Assembly (NCBI RefSeq): GCF_018873765.1
Contig: NC_057925.1
Location: 47,647,010 to 47,711,009, forward strand
Length of the DNA: 64,000 nucleotides
Origin: Telopea speciosissima
Lineage: Eukaryota > Streptophyta > Magnoliopsida > Proteales > Proteaceae
Direction of reading: 5' to 3'
Below the pieces are notes generated by a model. The model worked only from the letters and a program-made list of their open reading frames with translations, was not told the DNA's origin and made no database searches. Below, one piece after another: positions 37,146-47,930 of the stretch. The position numbers and the translations under genes are program-made. Each line of letters starts with the position of its first letter. Position 1 is the stretch's first letter.

Positions 37146-40100
37146 CTAGGCAGCGATTCCTGAAGCAAGCAATGACCAAGAATGTGTAAGTACCACGAGA
37201 TAAGACTGTCACTAATCAGAATTATGAACCTATTTGAAGATCAGACCAACAGATCATTATCAAAGTGCACACTTGAAAAAACCATTCTCGTGTATACATT
37301 TTACACTCAAATCCCAACTCCTCCAACCACCACCAATCACAGAGTACCCCCACTGGAACTCTTTGTTTCCAATCCTATTTCCTGGTCAGTAACCTATCAT
37401 TGAACTGGTGGCACAATACCACAAGTTCAGAACAAGTCAACCTCACCCACAGAAGAAAATTTTTGATTGGGTGGACACAATCTTTATAACACTATCAAAC
37501 AAGGTAATCCTTCACCAAAAGATCAGGAGAACAACATGTTAAAAACCAGTTGAACAACACTGAGGTGGAAAGAATTAAGACAAGATGCAGATCCACACTA
37601 AAGAACTCTTATCAGACACGCATGGACTAGTTCTGGTAGAAAAATATCTTTTAGTACAGGCTGTGATGACAGAAAGAAAACCAGCCACTCTAGAAGATTA
37701 CATGACCCAACCAACTGGAACCCGTTTGGGCAACAGACAGCAAAGGTTTATACATGTATTTGAATCAAAATCAAGTGAGCTCGTTGTTGATGCCAAAAGC
37801 ACCTACCTATCTATTCTGAAGTAGTTAAGTTATGACTGAAAGAGCAGTTTACATTGGTTTATTATTGATGAGGCACTACCATAAGACATGATGAGATAGA
37901 TTAGACATCGATATGGGTGTGGTCTCCTTAGCATTGTTCTTTTGAGGCCCCGACTGTACAGGGTGGTGCACAATTTGCTTGAAGTTAGCTCTAGTCAAAG
38001 GCTGAATTGGGTTTTTTCATGTCCCTAAACAACTCCAGTATTCATAACCATTTAAATAGCCTAGCTTTATGTTGACAGCAAAGGTGGTCTTAAATAGAAT
38101 TGAAGGGAAAAACAGGATCCATGTAGCCATTTCCATTTGGTTTGGAAAGAAGTCCTTGTTGAATTGACTTCAATCCAATACGAGAGAAAACAAAGACCAA
38201 GATGAGAGGGCAGCCGTTAGACTGCCCGCTATTAAAAGCAGACAGTCTTGGTTCCCTGTTATTGATAGAGTGAACAGATCTGCCATTTCTTGAAAGCTCT
38301 CTTCTGATTCAAAATCGGGGTGTAACGTCTATCCCCCCCCACCTGTTCCGGTCATGGAATAAATGAAATAAATCTTTTAAAAAAATTTGGATTTTTGTTC
38401 AAGAATGAAATCTTATGGAACAACTTTTTATTATTATTTTCTTTTCCCTTTTGATGGACAATATGGAATGGTAGCATGGTTGCAGTTCCAAATGCCAACC
38501 TCATTGCCTACTATTGAACAACCAATGAGTCAATATGTATAATAAGAAAATGTTCCAAAGGCTTTGAAATTGTTGGATTATAGGATTGTGTCACATAAAT
38601 TACAAGAGGTGGCCCATCTACTGGATGGTCCAGGTTGAGAACTTCGTGTATCACATGTCAGTCAAGGACCTAGAATCCCACAACTCATTATGTATACAAG
38701 TCTGTAGACTTAACATATGTTCTTTATTTAGATTGGCATTCTTCATGTAAATAAAACCAAAAGATTTTTTTTTTTTTTTTGGGGGTGGGGGGGGGGGGGG
38801 TGTTAAGACAAAGATAGTTTAAAAGTAGAGTTCTTTGAATTTCAAACAAGACAGTGACAAAGAAGAAGAAGATCCCTTACCTCTATTTGATTGTCTATTG
38901 GTGACACTGTAACTACCAACATAGCCTGCAGAATTTTTAGCAGAAACATCTGATGTTGCATTGCCAAGCCCATAACCAAACGAACCAGACCCATCTAGCT
39001 CTGAAGATGCAGACCGCCAAGTGGGGTCTCCATAAACTGAACCACCACTATAAAAGTCTCCGTATGCCCCATCATAACCACTGTTTGATGCAGCATATGA
39101 TGATGTTGGGGCCACACTGGTTCCACTGTTTCTTCCATATCCTCCCCCACCCAAACCGAAACTGCTATCCCCACTTCCATAACCAAGATTCCCACTAGAA
39201 TAGCCAGAACCAATCCCTCCACCTTGAGCCAAAATAGAAGGAGATGAACCCCAATTTGCTCCACTATTGCCAAACGAACCTCCTCCAATGCTACCACTTC
39301 CAGAACCCATGTAAGAACTAGAGCTTGCAGAGTTTGTGGCATAATTAAGTCCTCCATTACCCCACACATTTCTACTTGCTGAGCTTAAAACAGAACCACT
39401 TCCTCCATTGCCCCCATTATACCCAATAGGACTGCCAAATCTGTTTGAGTTCCCACTGTAATATGGATTCAATCCCCGTCCATAGCCAAGACTAGCACTG
39501 AAGTTTGTGCTGCCCCCATAGCTGGGGCTCATCCCTGGTTCAAAATTCAAACCCATTCCATAACCAGGAGGACCAAATGAGGGAAAGCCACTCCTACTAC
39601 CAGCAACTGGACCAAATCTACTATCCATCCTAACTCCATAGCCACCAACTGAGCTTGGATTATATCCCTGAGTGTATCCAGTAAGGAAGCTATTCACCCT
39701 ACTCAATCCATAGTTATAACCACCAAGTGGACTGCGACTAGGCCCTGGGGACAACTCTTTGGGAACGGCCCTCTTGACTTCAACCATTTTGCCATTCAGT
39801 TCATGAAAAGTTTTCAGCAACACCTTCTCCACCGATTCCTCTGAATCATATGTGATGAATCCAAAGCCTCTTGGCCTTTGGGTGTTGTGGTCATACATCA
39901 CTACCACATCTGTGATTGTCCCAAACTGATCAAAGTACTTTTTAAAGTCACTCTCTGTAACCGTGGATGCTAAACCTCCTACAAATATCTTTTTCGTGCG
40001 GGCAGGACCCGGTGATCCATGAATGCTACTGTTGTTTCTATTCAGAATGTGTTGATCATCTCTAGGGACAGCCTTCTTTGCCTCAACCTGAGAGTTCAGA

Positions 40101-40217
40101 ACCAATGAATACACTTGTACATTTCTAGTTCCTAAAAAAAATAAGATCTTCACTGACTCATTTAATTGCAGGACAGCATATAAAAATGCAGAAAGATGCA
40201 TGTTGCCCCAAAAAAGA

Positions 40218-40272
<55 letters not shown>

Positions 40273-40730
40273 TCCTTTTTGCCGCAATTAGGAATTGGTT
40301 AAAATCAGAATCAGGTTGAGAAACCAAAATTCTATGACACAAATTTTGACTCATAATGCTGGAAAAGAGATTAACTTTTTGGTACTTGTCAAGGTGGTAT
40401 GGATATGTAACATGGCTGTATTGAATATCAACGTAAGTTTCAAATTGTGTTTTTTCTTTTCATGACAATTATGTTAATTGGAAAGTGATGGAGAATCTAG
40501 TTACTTACTGTTCTACCATCTATCGTGTGTTTTTCCATTACAACTCTCTCTGCAACAGCAGGGTCTGCAAAAACAACAAAACCAAATCCACGAGCTCGAC
40601 CTGTGGTCCGATCCTTCATGATGACAGCCTCCACCACTTCCCCATAAGTTTTGAAATATTCCTTGAGACGATCTTCATTTGTGTCCCAAGAAATTCCACC
40701 GATGAAGAGCTTGCCAAGATCCGATTCCAT
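37146..40730 (-). CDS. Two-RRM glycine-rich hnRNP (hnRNP A/B-like RNA-binding protein)
   Basis: Three coding exons: 40730-40509, 40087-38881 and a 14-nt terminal exon 37159-37146, in phase, give 480 residues. RRM1 is at residues about 6-80 (RNP2 KLFIGG, RNP1 RGFGFVVF at 47-54) and RRM2 at about 104-180 (RNP2 KIFVGG, RNP1 RGFGFITY). The remaining 270 residues are Gly/Ser/Tyr/Asn-rich, as in prion-like hnRNP tails. The protein ends NRGIAA, which matches my recollection of plant relatives and is what led me to the tiny last exon (acceptor TGCTTCAG). Such proteins bind pre-mRNA or mRNA in the nucleus and shuttle. Targets cannot be read from sequence. A two-exon 5' leader (41165-41044, and from 41295 upward) precedes it. 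All RRM core residues are present, so it looks functional. Confidence 0.93.
37160..38880 (-). other. hnRNP last coding-region intron (1.72 kb)
   Basis: Donor GTAAGG directly follows the codon for R plus one base of G; acceptor TGCTTCAG lies before the 14-nt exon. The intron contains a T/G homopolymer pair (38766-38801). I see no other gene in it. Confidence 0.75.
40222..40271. repeat. (TG)n-(AG)n microsatellite in hnRNP intron
   Basis: About 13 TG units run into about 12 AG units, inside the intron between coding exons 1 and 2 and about 135 bp upstream (on the transcribed strand) of the exon 2 acceptor at 40088-40089. It reads CT then CA on the transcript. Confidence 0.9.
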
Positions 40731-41043
40731 TTTCTGCAACACCAAATATAAAATTCTCTCATCAGCCAAAATTTACAATTTCAAACACACAACTGCACAA
40801 GTCCTCGATACCCCCCATTCAAAATTAAAGAAAGTGAAAGCAGATTTTATTTTCTTTCTATAATCACAAAACCCAGTTAACATAAAAATGAAACGCCATC
40901 CATCAGATCCAATCCATAACATATAATTCAACATAAAAATAAACAATTAACCACAGAATACAATTAACAGTAAACCAAAAATATCTAAGCCACTGAATTG
41001 AAATGTAGATAAAAAAAAACCAATGAAGGTAGAAGAAGCATAC

Positions 41044-41165
41044 CTTATCCGAGAAATGACCCAGAACACGGTTAGATAGTATATCAGATATGAAATGGGT
41101 ATTCTCCAATTTAATCCAGGAACATCGGGTCCTTCATGGACCAATCAACCCGTAATCCAGGATTC
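41044..41165 (-). promoter_or_regulatory. hnRNP 5' leader exon with a minimal upstream ORF
   Basis: Acceptor CTTTCAG at about 41166 and donor GTATGC at 41043 bound a 122-nt non-coding exon; coding exon 1 starts three bases before the ATG. Inside it, 41137-41111 is an upstream ORF of eight codons (MKDPMFLD) with its own stop. It is not in frame with the main start and could damp translation. An earlier leader exon ends at 41295 (donor GTGAGT). Confidence 0.6.
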
Positions 41166-41586
41166 CTGAAAGAACAAAAAAATCCCACCAAATGAAAATT
41201 AAGAACTGAATCCAAAAAGATCCATTCGTCGTAGATCGAGATGTAGAACTAAACCGAACCAAAACAAACAAGGTAAAAACAAAAAATAACTCACCGATTG
41301 GAAGAAACCAGATGCAAAATCTCTGGCAATCTAAGATCTGAGAGGAGGCATAAGAAGAACAGAGGGCGTGTTCATCCTCCCCGGAAAGGCCCCCTTTTTT
41401 CTATTACTTTGTTCTTCCAATTCGATTGATTCAATTAAAAAAATTGAAATTTTTATACAAGAAGAGAAAAGGTTAAGGTGTACAGAGATGGGTTTCGAAT
41501 CTGTGAGAAGGTAAGAAAGTATATAAATAGAGGAAGGTCGCTAATCCTTCTCTGTAAGAAATTAGGAGGTGGATATGGGTGATGAT

Positions 41587-41588
<2 letters not shown>

Positions 41589-41619
<31 letters not shown>
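41589..41619. repeat. Long T homopolymer near the hnRNP promoter
   Basis: About 31 T in a row, upstream of the probable transcription start of the minus-strand hnRNP gene. On that strand it is a poly-A tract. Confidence 0.95.
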
Positions 41620-41947
41620 CTCTCTTCTTTTTTCTATTTATTAGTTAGATTTGAAAAATAAATATGTCTTTTTCTCTTTTAAAATTTGTTGGAAGACGAA
41701 GCGGATGTGAAATGGACGGAAAGGATTGCCCACTGCCCCACTCTGTTGATCTGCTTACACATTCCGGTCCTATCTTTTCTTTTTGTCTATTACACACACA
41801 ATGCTGTCTCTAACCCATGATTTGATGACTTCTTTAACATTGATTTGCAGACTTCTCCATTAACCTTAGATGATAAATTTCTTAGTTCAAATCCAATGGA
41901 GGAGATCTTCTCAAAGGTGGGACTTTCAACTTTGGACCCACAGCAGC

Positions 41948-42962
41948 TAGGGGTGTCAATAAGTGGATTCCATTTGGTTTGGTTTGGTTTCGGTCAGGCT
42001 GAATCGGTTTCGTTTTGTTACTGGGTCAACCCAAAACCAAACCGTTAAGACAGGTTGTGGTTACAATCGGTTTCAGTTTGGTCTGATTTCTTATCGGTTT
42101 TTATTATTTGTAATTGGTACGGGTGCAAGTTTGGCACTGCTGGCCCGAATAGGGCCTAAGCTGAGATACCTGGCCCTGAGAGCAAGTCTGGACTTAAAAT
42201 TTCTGGCCTTGAGTTAGGGTCGGGTCGGGTCGGGTAAGGGTTGAGGCCTCGAGCTGAGCCCGGCCTGGCCCAACATGACCATGTCTTAAGTTATATGGTA
42301 AAATATATATCATAAACTTTAAATGCCACTCACAATTTGTTATATATTATACTATATATAAAGATAATAAGTGATAATATATTTTATTATAGTATTATTT
42401 TATGTAAAATTGATAATTTTTTTCCTAACCCAACCCAACTCAGTCTAGGCCATGCATCTCTCCTTTCCCCCACTCCATGATCAGGGCCAATCAGAGTCAA
42501 CTCAGTCCAATCCTGAGGTGTCAGGGTTGGATTTTCCAGAATTTGAGTCAGGGTCAGCCAGGGCCTGGGCCCAACTAAGGGGACTCAAGGTTGGACTGGG
42601 GTTGTAAAAAGCCCGGCCCAACCTAAACCTGTTGCAGCCCTAGTAATCAGGCTACTATCGGGTCCAGTTTGGTTTTTGAGGTTACATGCATAATACATAA
42701 CTGAAGGATAAACAATTGGGAAATCATGGGTTTTTTGGGTTTTCAATTTCTTATCGGGTTACTATCGGTTTTATCTCACTTTTTTATTGGTTCGGTCCAA
42801 TTTTCAGCTAGATCGATGCATTCAGTTGGTCTTGCTTAGTTTTGATTTCTATTGGTTCCATAAAAACCCCAACCCAAAACCAAAACGATAAAGGTATGGT
42901 TCAATTCAGATTGAACCGGTCAATTTTTATTAGTCCAACCGGTTTGGGCTGAACTTGACAAC
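41948..42962. mobile_element. MITE of TAGGGGTGTCAA family, interrupted by another MITE
   Basis: Starts CTAGGGGTGTCAATAAGTGG; the likely end is GAACTTGACAACC. The interior is rich in CGGTTTGGTTT motifs, and it is split by the 525-bp element at 42118-42642. The outer target duplication is weak (CACAGCAG against CACAACAC once the next element is subtracted), so the right boundary is tentative. Confidence 0.5.
42118..42642 (+). mobile_element. hAT-type MITE, GGGTGCAAGTTTGG family, copy 3 (nested)
   Basis: Starts TACGGGTGCAAGTTTGG and ends GTTGCAGCCCTA. Flanks GTAATTGG (42110-42117) and GTAATCAG (42643-42650) agree at 6 of 8. It carries an AT-rich central block (about 42290-42420) shared with the copy at 47196-47728 and absent from the two shorter copies. 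Confidence 0.75.
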
Positions 42963-42970
42963 CTTGCACA

Positions 42971-43332
42971 TAGGGGTGTCAATCTGTCAATTCGGTACGA
43001 TTTTAATCGGGACTGAATTGGTTTTGAGGTGAGAATGGATAAATCCAAAACCAAACCAATTGGAAGATTCGGTTTGAGTTGCGGTTTCTCTTATCATTTT
43101 GATATTGGGTCAGCCCGGTTTAAGTTTGTTTTTCCACGTACATATATACATAGTTATGCTTAGGTTCAGTTTTCTCAGTTGGTATCGGTTTTTGCTCGAT
43201 TTTGGTTCGATTTTCATGTTGTGTGTGGGTTTTGATTGGCCCAGGCAATCCAGTCTTCAGCCGGTTCTATATTACCACAAAGTAAAGCTGGTCTGATAAG
43301 GAATCAGTTTGGTTTCGGGGTTGACACCCCTA
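42971..43332. mobile_element. hAT-type MITE, TAGGGGTGTCAA family, intact copy
   Basis: Ends TAGGGGTGTCAATCTGTC and GGTTGACACCCCTA. Flanks CTTGCACA (42963-42970) and CTTACACA (43333-43340) agree at 7 of 8. The 362-bp interior has CGGTTTGGTTT-like motifs and no transposase. It sits against the right end of the element before it. Confidence 0.85.
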
Positions 43333-43340
43333 CTTACACA

Positions 43341-44545
43341 ACACAAATAAAATGCAAATGAGATTTTTTATTCACCGAATTTGAAGATTCACCACACCAT
43401 CATAGGGCTCACAAACTACAATAGAATATTAGTATTTTCCCAAAATACCCTTACAATATCCATTCGCACCATCTAAAGTCGTGCGATCAATAGATTCTCA
43501 TGCAACATCGGTGTAGGAAAACTCGATCCAAAGGCAAATTCCATAAAAAAACAATACTTGATCTTGGCTTAAGGTTGTTCTTCTTTTGACTTTCCTGATA
43601 ATGGAGAAAAGAAATGGTGGTTTCATGCTGGTATTGTCAATTGACTCGGATCTTGTTCATGTCTATTTATGTGGCTCTCTCTCTCTCTCTCTTTGCACTC
43701 AACGAGTCCCTTTGTGTGGCAACTGTAATTCAAGCACTATACACCCATATAAACCTGGTTTTTCGTTATAATATGCTCAAAACAATAGAAATAAAAAGAG
43801 AGAGAGAGAGCAACAAAAATGCAAATAAATTGGAAGGGAAAAAGAATGCTGCTTGATCGTCTGTGAAATTATCGGTTAGTTTCTCTTGAAATAAAAAATT
43901 TCATGTGTGTTGATGCCCATGTGTGCACTGTCATTGGCCCCGTGTTAATGCAGGGGTTACACAATAAAAAAGTGATCTCTTGTCCTAAAAAAACAAAAGA
44001 GAATTTTCTGAACAAGCAACTTAGAGGAAGGGCACCAATGAAGAGCCATTAATCAGTTTCTTACATAGGAGAGCAAAAAAGTTACATCATGAGAGAGAGA
44101 GAGAGCTGATGCGCTAATTTAGCCTCGGTGGTCAACGTAGAACACTTTTTTCCATAAATTAAAGCACCCACGGTGACTGGGGAATTTCTTGCCCATAAGT
44201 TTCTATTCATTGGGATCGATATTGAGAACAGTGAGCATGACACTATCAACTTTGTAGTGTGTAAGAGATAAAATAATATCATAATAATAACCCTAGATGA
44301 GTGGGTGAACCCTACTCCGTGCTTGGAAGAAAACTTATTAAAGTGTGACATTATTTGGTGGTGAGGCAAACAATGAACTCGGTCGTTCACTTTACTTTTT
44401 GAATATAAACTCAGTATTTTAATCATGTATTGACTTATTTTAGAACCAAATTTTAGGTTTAATTGTTTGTTGGTTCAACCAGTCAACAAAACTAGCCAAC
44501 CTTTCATTCCTGTTTTTTTTAGAAAAAAAAAAATAAAAAGCAAAC
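43341..44545. other. Intergenic, nothing recognised
   Basis: Short frames only. Short CT and GA runs occur at 43677-43693, 43796-43810 and 44091-44105. No gene or bounded repeat is seen. Confidence 0.45.
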
Positions 44546-44553
44546 TTATCTAC

Positions 44554-44823
44554 TAGGGGTGTAAATGAATAGCCGAAATCCGTTTTCGTATCCGTGTCCG
44601 TATCCGTTTAGCACTATCCGAATCCCTCCTAAAGCTAAACGGATGCGGATACGGATAGGCTATAGCTATCCGAAAAGCTATATTTACATGTAAACGGATA
44701 AAATATCCGATTCGTATCCGTCTCCGTATCCGTTTAGCACTATCCGAATCCGTCTGATAGCTAATCGGATGCGGATGCGGATATAGCACTATCCGAGCCG
44801 AATCCGATCCGTTTACAGCCCTA
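44554..44823 (-). mobile_element. hAT-type hexamer-palindrome MITE, copy 2
   Basis: Ends TAGGGGTGTAAATG and GTTTACAGCCCTA. Flanks TTATCTAC (44546-44553) and CTATCTAC (44824-44831) agree at 7 of 8. Length is 270 bp. The minus strand stays open through the whole element. Confidence 0.9.
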
Positions 44824-44831
44824 CTATCTAC

Positions 44832-46341
44832 AAACCATACAAGCAAAATTTGATGATTACTAAACTCATATGAGATTTAATTAAAATGGATTGTCCAAAT
44901 TGGTTTCTTAAACTTCCTCTCTCTCTCACTCGCTTAGTTAAAAAGGAACCTATTAATAACATATCCATAAGAAAAAAGGTGCATTTTTGAGTTGTTTTGA
45001 CATGTGATGGCAGATCAGTCCATTTGTAGATATTTGATTTGGACATGTGGAAACTAACTGTCCACTTGAAGAGAACCGTTGGTTGTGGCATTGTTGTACC
45101 AAAAGAAAAGGAAAAATAAAAAATAAAACAATATTTAATTAACAAGATAAAGAATATCCAATATGATCAAGATCAATTGGTCAATATCTACTTGGATAAT
45201 CTTTATGTGAGATAACTAATATGTCATAACTGGCTTCAATCTTCAAATCTTATGGTGTCGTAACAAAATGAATTTGTTCTTCTTTGTTTTTAATATCTAC
45301 TTTTACATGGAAAGGTACACTATCATTCTCTCTTTATCTCTCTTTCTCTTCCTCATAGGAAATGACTTCATTGCCCTTCTATGTATGTGTTTCGCTGCAA
45401 TTTACATTTTATTGTTGTGTTTCCTTATATAACTTGTTCAGAAAACCCTTGGTGAAAATGAATCTTAAAATGATGCAAAAAAGAATAGAAATCGTAAACA
45501 ATAATCACACAATCGAACACAAGGATTTATGTGGTTCAACAAGATTACCTACGTCCACAGTGAGATGAGATTTGTTTCACTATCAATGAAGAATAGGGTT
45601 ACAACCATTGGTCCTCACGTCAGATTGTTTTACAGAGTAAGAACCCTCTCTACATATTTATAGTAAAACCCTATACATGAATTTTATCAAAAATTTTCAT
45701 ATGGTCCTTAAAAATTTTCCTCGAAAATGGCCCTTTGGAATCAACTACAAACCAAACGACAAAATACAAAACATCATAACCCCAAGAACCCTCTCCTTAA
45801 TATTAATATCTATTTTTATTTGGACCGATTTTTCCTTCAGTCACAATAAATTGGAATCCATTAACTGCAGCCTGAAGGATGGACGCGAGAGGGTATTTGG
45901 GATTTATATTAAACCTAATATGGGTATATAAGGAAAACTTTCTCGTACTTATTATTATTATTTTTTTAAGAGTCAATCACTTTGTCCTTCATTCAATAAT
46001 AAAAGAAACTAAGAGAGGTTAATAGGTTATAATCTCAACAAGTGGTTAGACGAAGATCTTGATTCATGCATCAACTAAATATACCTAATCCCTAATAAAT
46101 AATACATCAATTTAAAAAGAAAAAAGACTTTGGTGTTGACTATACTGTCCCTGTGATGCACTCCACGAATTTTCAATCGATTTCTATTTTTATTTTTTTT
46201 AATGCCAAACTCCATCAACCCCCCCCCCCCAAAGTACATCTCATCCTTTTTCTTTACTGTGAGAGGAAAATTCCATCTCTCCATGCTTTTATCCTTTTTA
46301 ATTTGATGTCCTCAAAGTGGGCCATCTAATGGATTTTTATC
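44832..46341. other. Intergenic, possible unplaced repeat
   Basis: No gene seen. Around 45500-45610 a stretch including GGATTTATGTGGTTCAAC and CCTACGTCCACAGTGAG resembles dispersed plant repeat DNA, but I could not bound it. A C run lies at 46220-46230. Confidence 0.35.
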
Positions 46342-46491
46342 CCTTACAATTCACTGTCCGGTCCAGTTCCCCTAGTGCCCCTAACAAGGGGGCAATGACC
46401 ATTCCACCCCTGCCCAAACACTCTGCTCAGGTGGGGTCCATCCCCTCTTATTACAGGCACTAGGGAATTGGACCGAATAGGGAATTACAGG
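46342..46491. repeat. Foldback MITE with about 37-bp arms
   Basis: The left CCTTACAATTCACTGTCCGG with GTCCAGTTCCCCTAGTGCC pairs with the right GGCACTAGGGAATTGGACC and on to ATTACAGG. Loop about 75 bp. No clear duplication. Confidence 0.65.
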
Positions 46492-46606
46492 AGATTAGAT
46501 TCCGCCATCTAGTGCACTAATAATTTATGAATCTTATGAGGTTATTTTGGATTATTGAGGAGAGAGAAATTTTCTTATCAAATAATCTAACAGTTGGGTA
46601 TATAGC

Positions 46607-47050
46607 AAGGAGCATCGAGATTTCATATATGAACCAGACCTTAAAACAACCAGTTGGACTTTTTACATTTTGAAAGATGGAGAGCGTGTGTTGACAGATG
46701 CAGGTGAAGTTCCTACTCATGATGCTCGGGAAGCAGATCTTTTTGAGCTCCTTAAAGGATGGAAATGCGCTCAAGAAGAAAAAATTTCAATCAATCAAGT
46801 GTGGTTTAATCATAGAGACCTTTGTGAATATTTTACCTCTACAAACTACATTAAAATACTATGGAACCTTCTCGGACATTTTTTAGAGTTAGCGGAAGTT
46901 ACTTCCAACTTCACTAGTATCCCTTTTACCTTGTTTGATTATCAGAACTATATCAAACCTAACCTTACATAATGTTGTTCAGTTTCTTTAATACTATTTC
47001 TTTTTCCCATAAAATAAAAAAAAAAAGAAAAAAAAGGAGCATCGAGATTT
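46607..47050 (+). mobile_element. 5'-truncated LINE tail with 17-bp target-site duplication
   Basis: The 17-bp sequence AAGGAGCATCGAGATTT stands at 46607-46623 and again at 47034-47050, directly after an A-rich tail. The 410-bp insert encodes an RNase H-like end with a C-terminal stop (frame 46670-46972; blocks ADLFELLKGWKCAQEEKI, EYFTSTNY and HFLELAEVTSN), as in plant L1 ORF2. The perfect duplication implies a fairly recent insertion. The truncation at the 5' side is the usual result of incomplete reverse transcription. Confidence 0.9.
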
Positions 47051-47195
47051 AATGTTTCTTTATATTCTTTTAAATGATCGAATGGACTGCCGCTTCATGG
47101 TGTCACCATACATCTTCAACAATGAGATTGGGCTTAGGGCGTGTTAGTTTCGGTCGATTTCAATATGGATCAAATTGGAATCAGCTTGCATCGGT

Positions 47196-47728
47196 CAGGG
47201 GTGCAAGTTTGGCCTTGTCGGTCCAAACCCGCCCTGAACCCGAACAGGGCCTGGGCTGAGATACCTCTCCCTGCGGGGCGGGTTAGGGCTGAAAATTTCT
47301 GGCCCTGCGTCAGGATCGGGTCAGGCTAGGGTTGAGGCCTCGGGCTGAGCCCGACCCAACCCAACTCGACCCTGTTTTAAGTTATACTATATATTATATA
47401 TTGATATATACATTATAAACTTTAAATGGCACACAATTTTTATTATATAATATATTATATATGACGATAATAAGTGATAATATATTTTATTATAATATTA
47501 TTTTATATAAAATTATTGATTTTCTCCCCAACTCAGTCCAATCCATGCGTCTCTCCCTTCCCCCACTCCATGATTAGGGCCAATCAAGGTCAACCCTACT
47601 CGACCCTGAGGGTGGGTTAGGGTTGGATTTTCCAGGTTCTAAATCAGGGTCGGGTCGGGCCTAGGCCCAACTAAGGGAACGCAGGATTGGGTTGGGGTTT
47701 TAAAAAGCCCGACCATGTTGCAACCCTA
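47196..47728 (+). mobile_element. hAT-type MITE, GGGTGCAAGTTTGG family, copy 4
   Basis: Starts TCAGGGGTGCAAGTTTGGCC and ends GTTGCAACCCTA. It has the AT-rich central block of the 42118-42642 copy (shared TTATAAACTTTAAATG and GATAATAAGTGATAATATAT). The flanks do not match, so age or a boundary error hides the duplication. Confidence 0.7.
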
Positions 47729-47930
47729 GTCTTAGGCTATGTTTGGTAACAGTTTGCGGAACGTTCTTATGCGTTCTTTCGTTCTTTGAGAACGGAAAAA
47801 CAGGTAAATGATGTTTTACATTTTGGTTCGGTCTATCATTCTTAAAGAATGAACCGAGCAAGAAAGCGTTCTGTGGAGCTACAAAACACCTTAGAGGTGT
47901 TTTTCATTCTCAAGAACAACTTACAACAGC
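47729..47930. other. Foldback-like end beside the patellin fragment
   Basis: GGCTATGTTTGGTAACAG near 47744 resembles the end of a hAT-type MITE; repeated GTTCTT/AAGAAC motifs follow. No matching right end was found. Confidence 0.35.

Noticed and set aside
38953-39369. Frames overlapping the hnRNP glycine-rich tail
   Set aside because: They are shadows of a repetitive coding sequence; the sense frame is continuous with two RRMs.
45420-45960. LTR or other retroelement remnant
   Set aside because: The sequence resembles dispersed plant repeat DNA, but no ends, duplication or coding motif were found.
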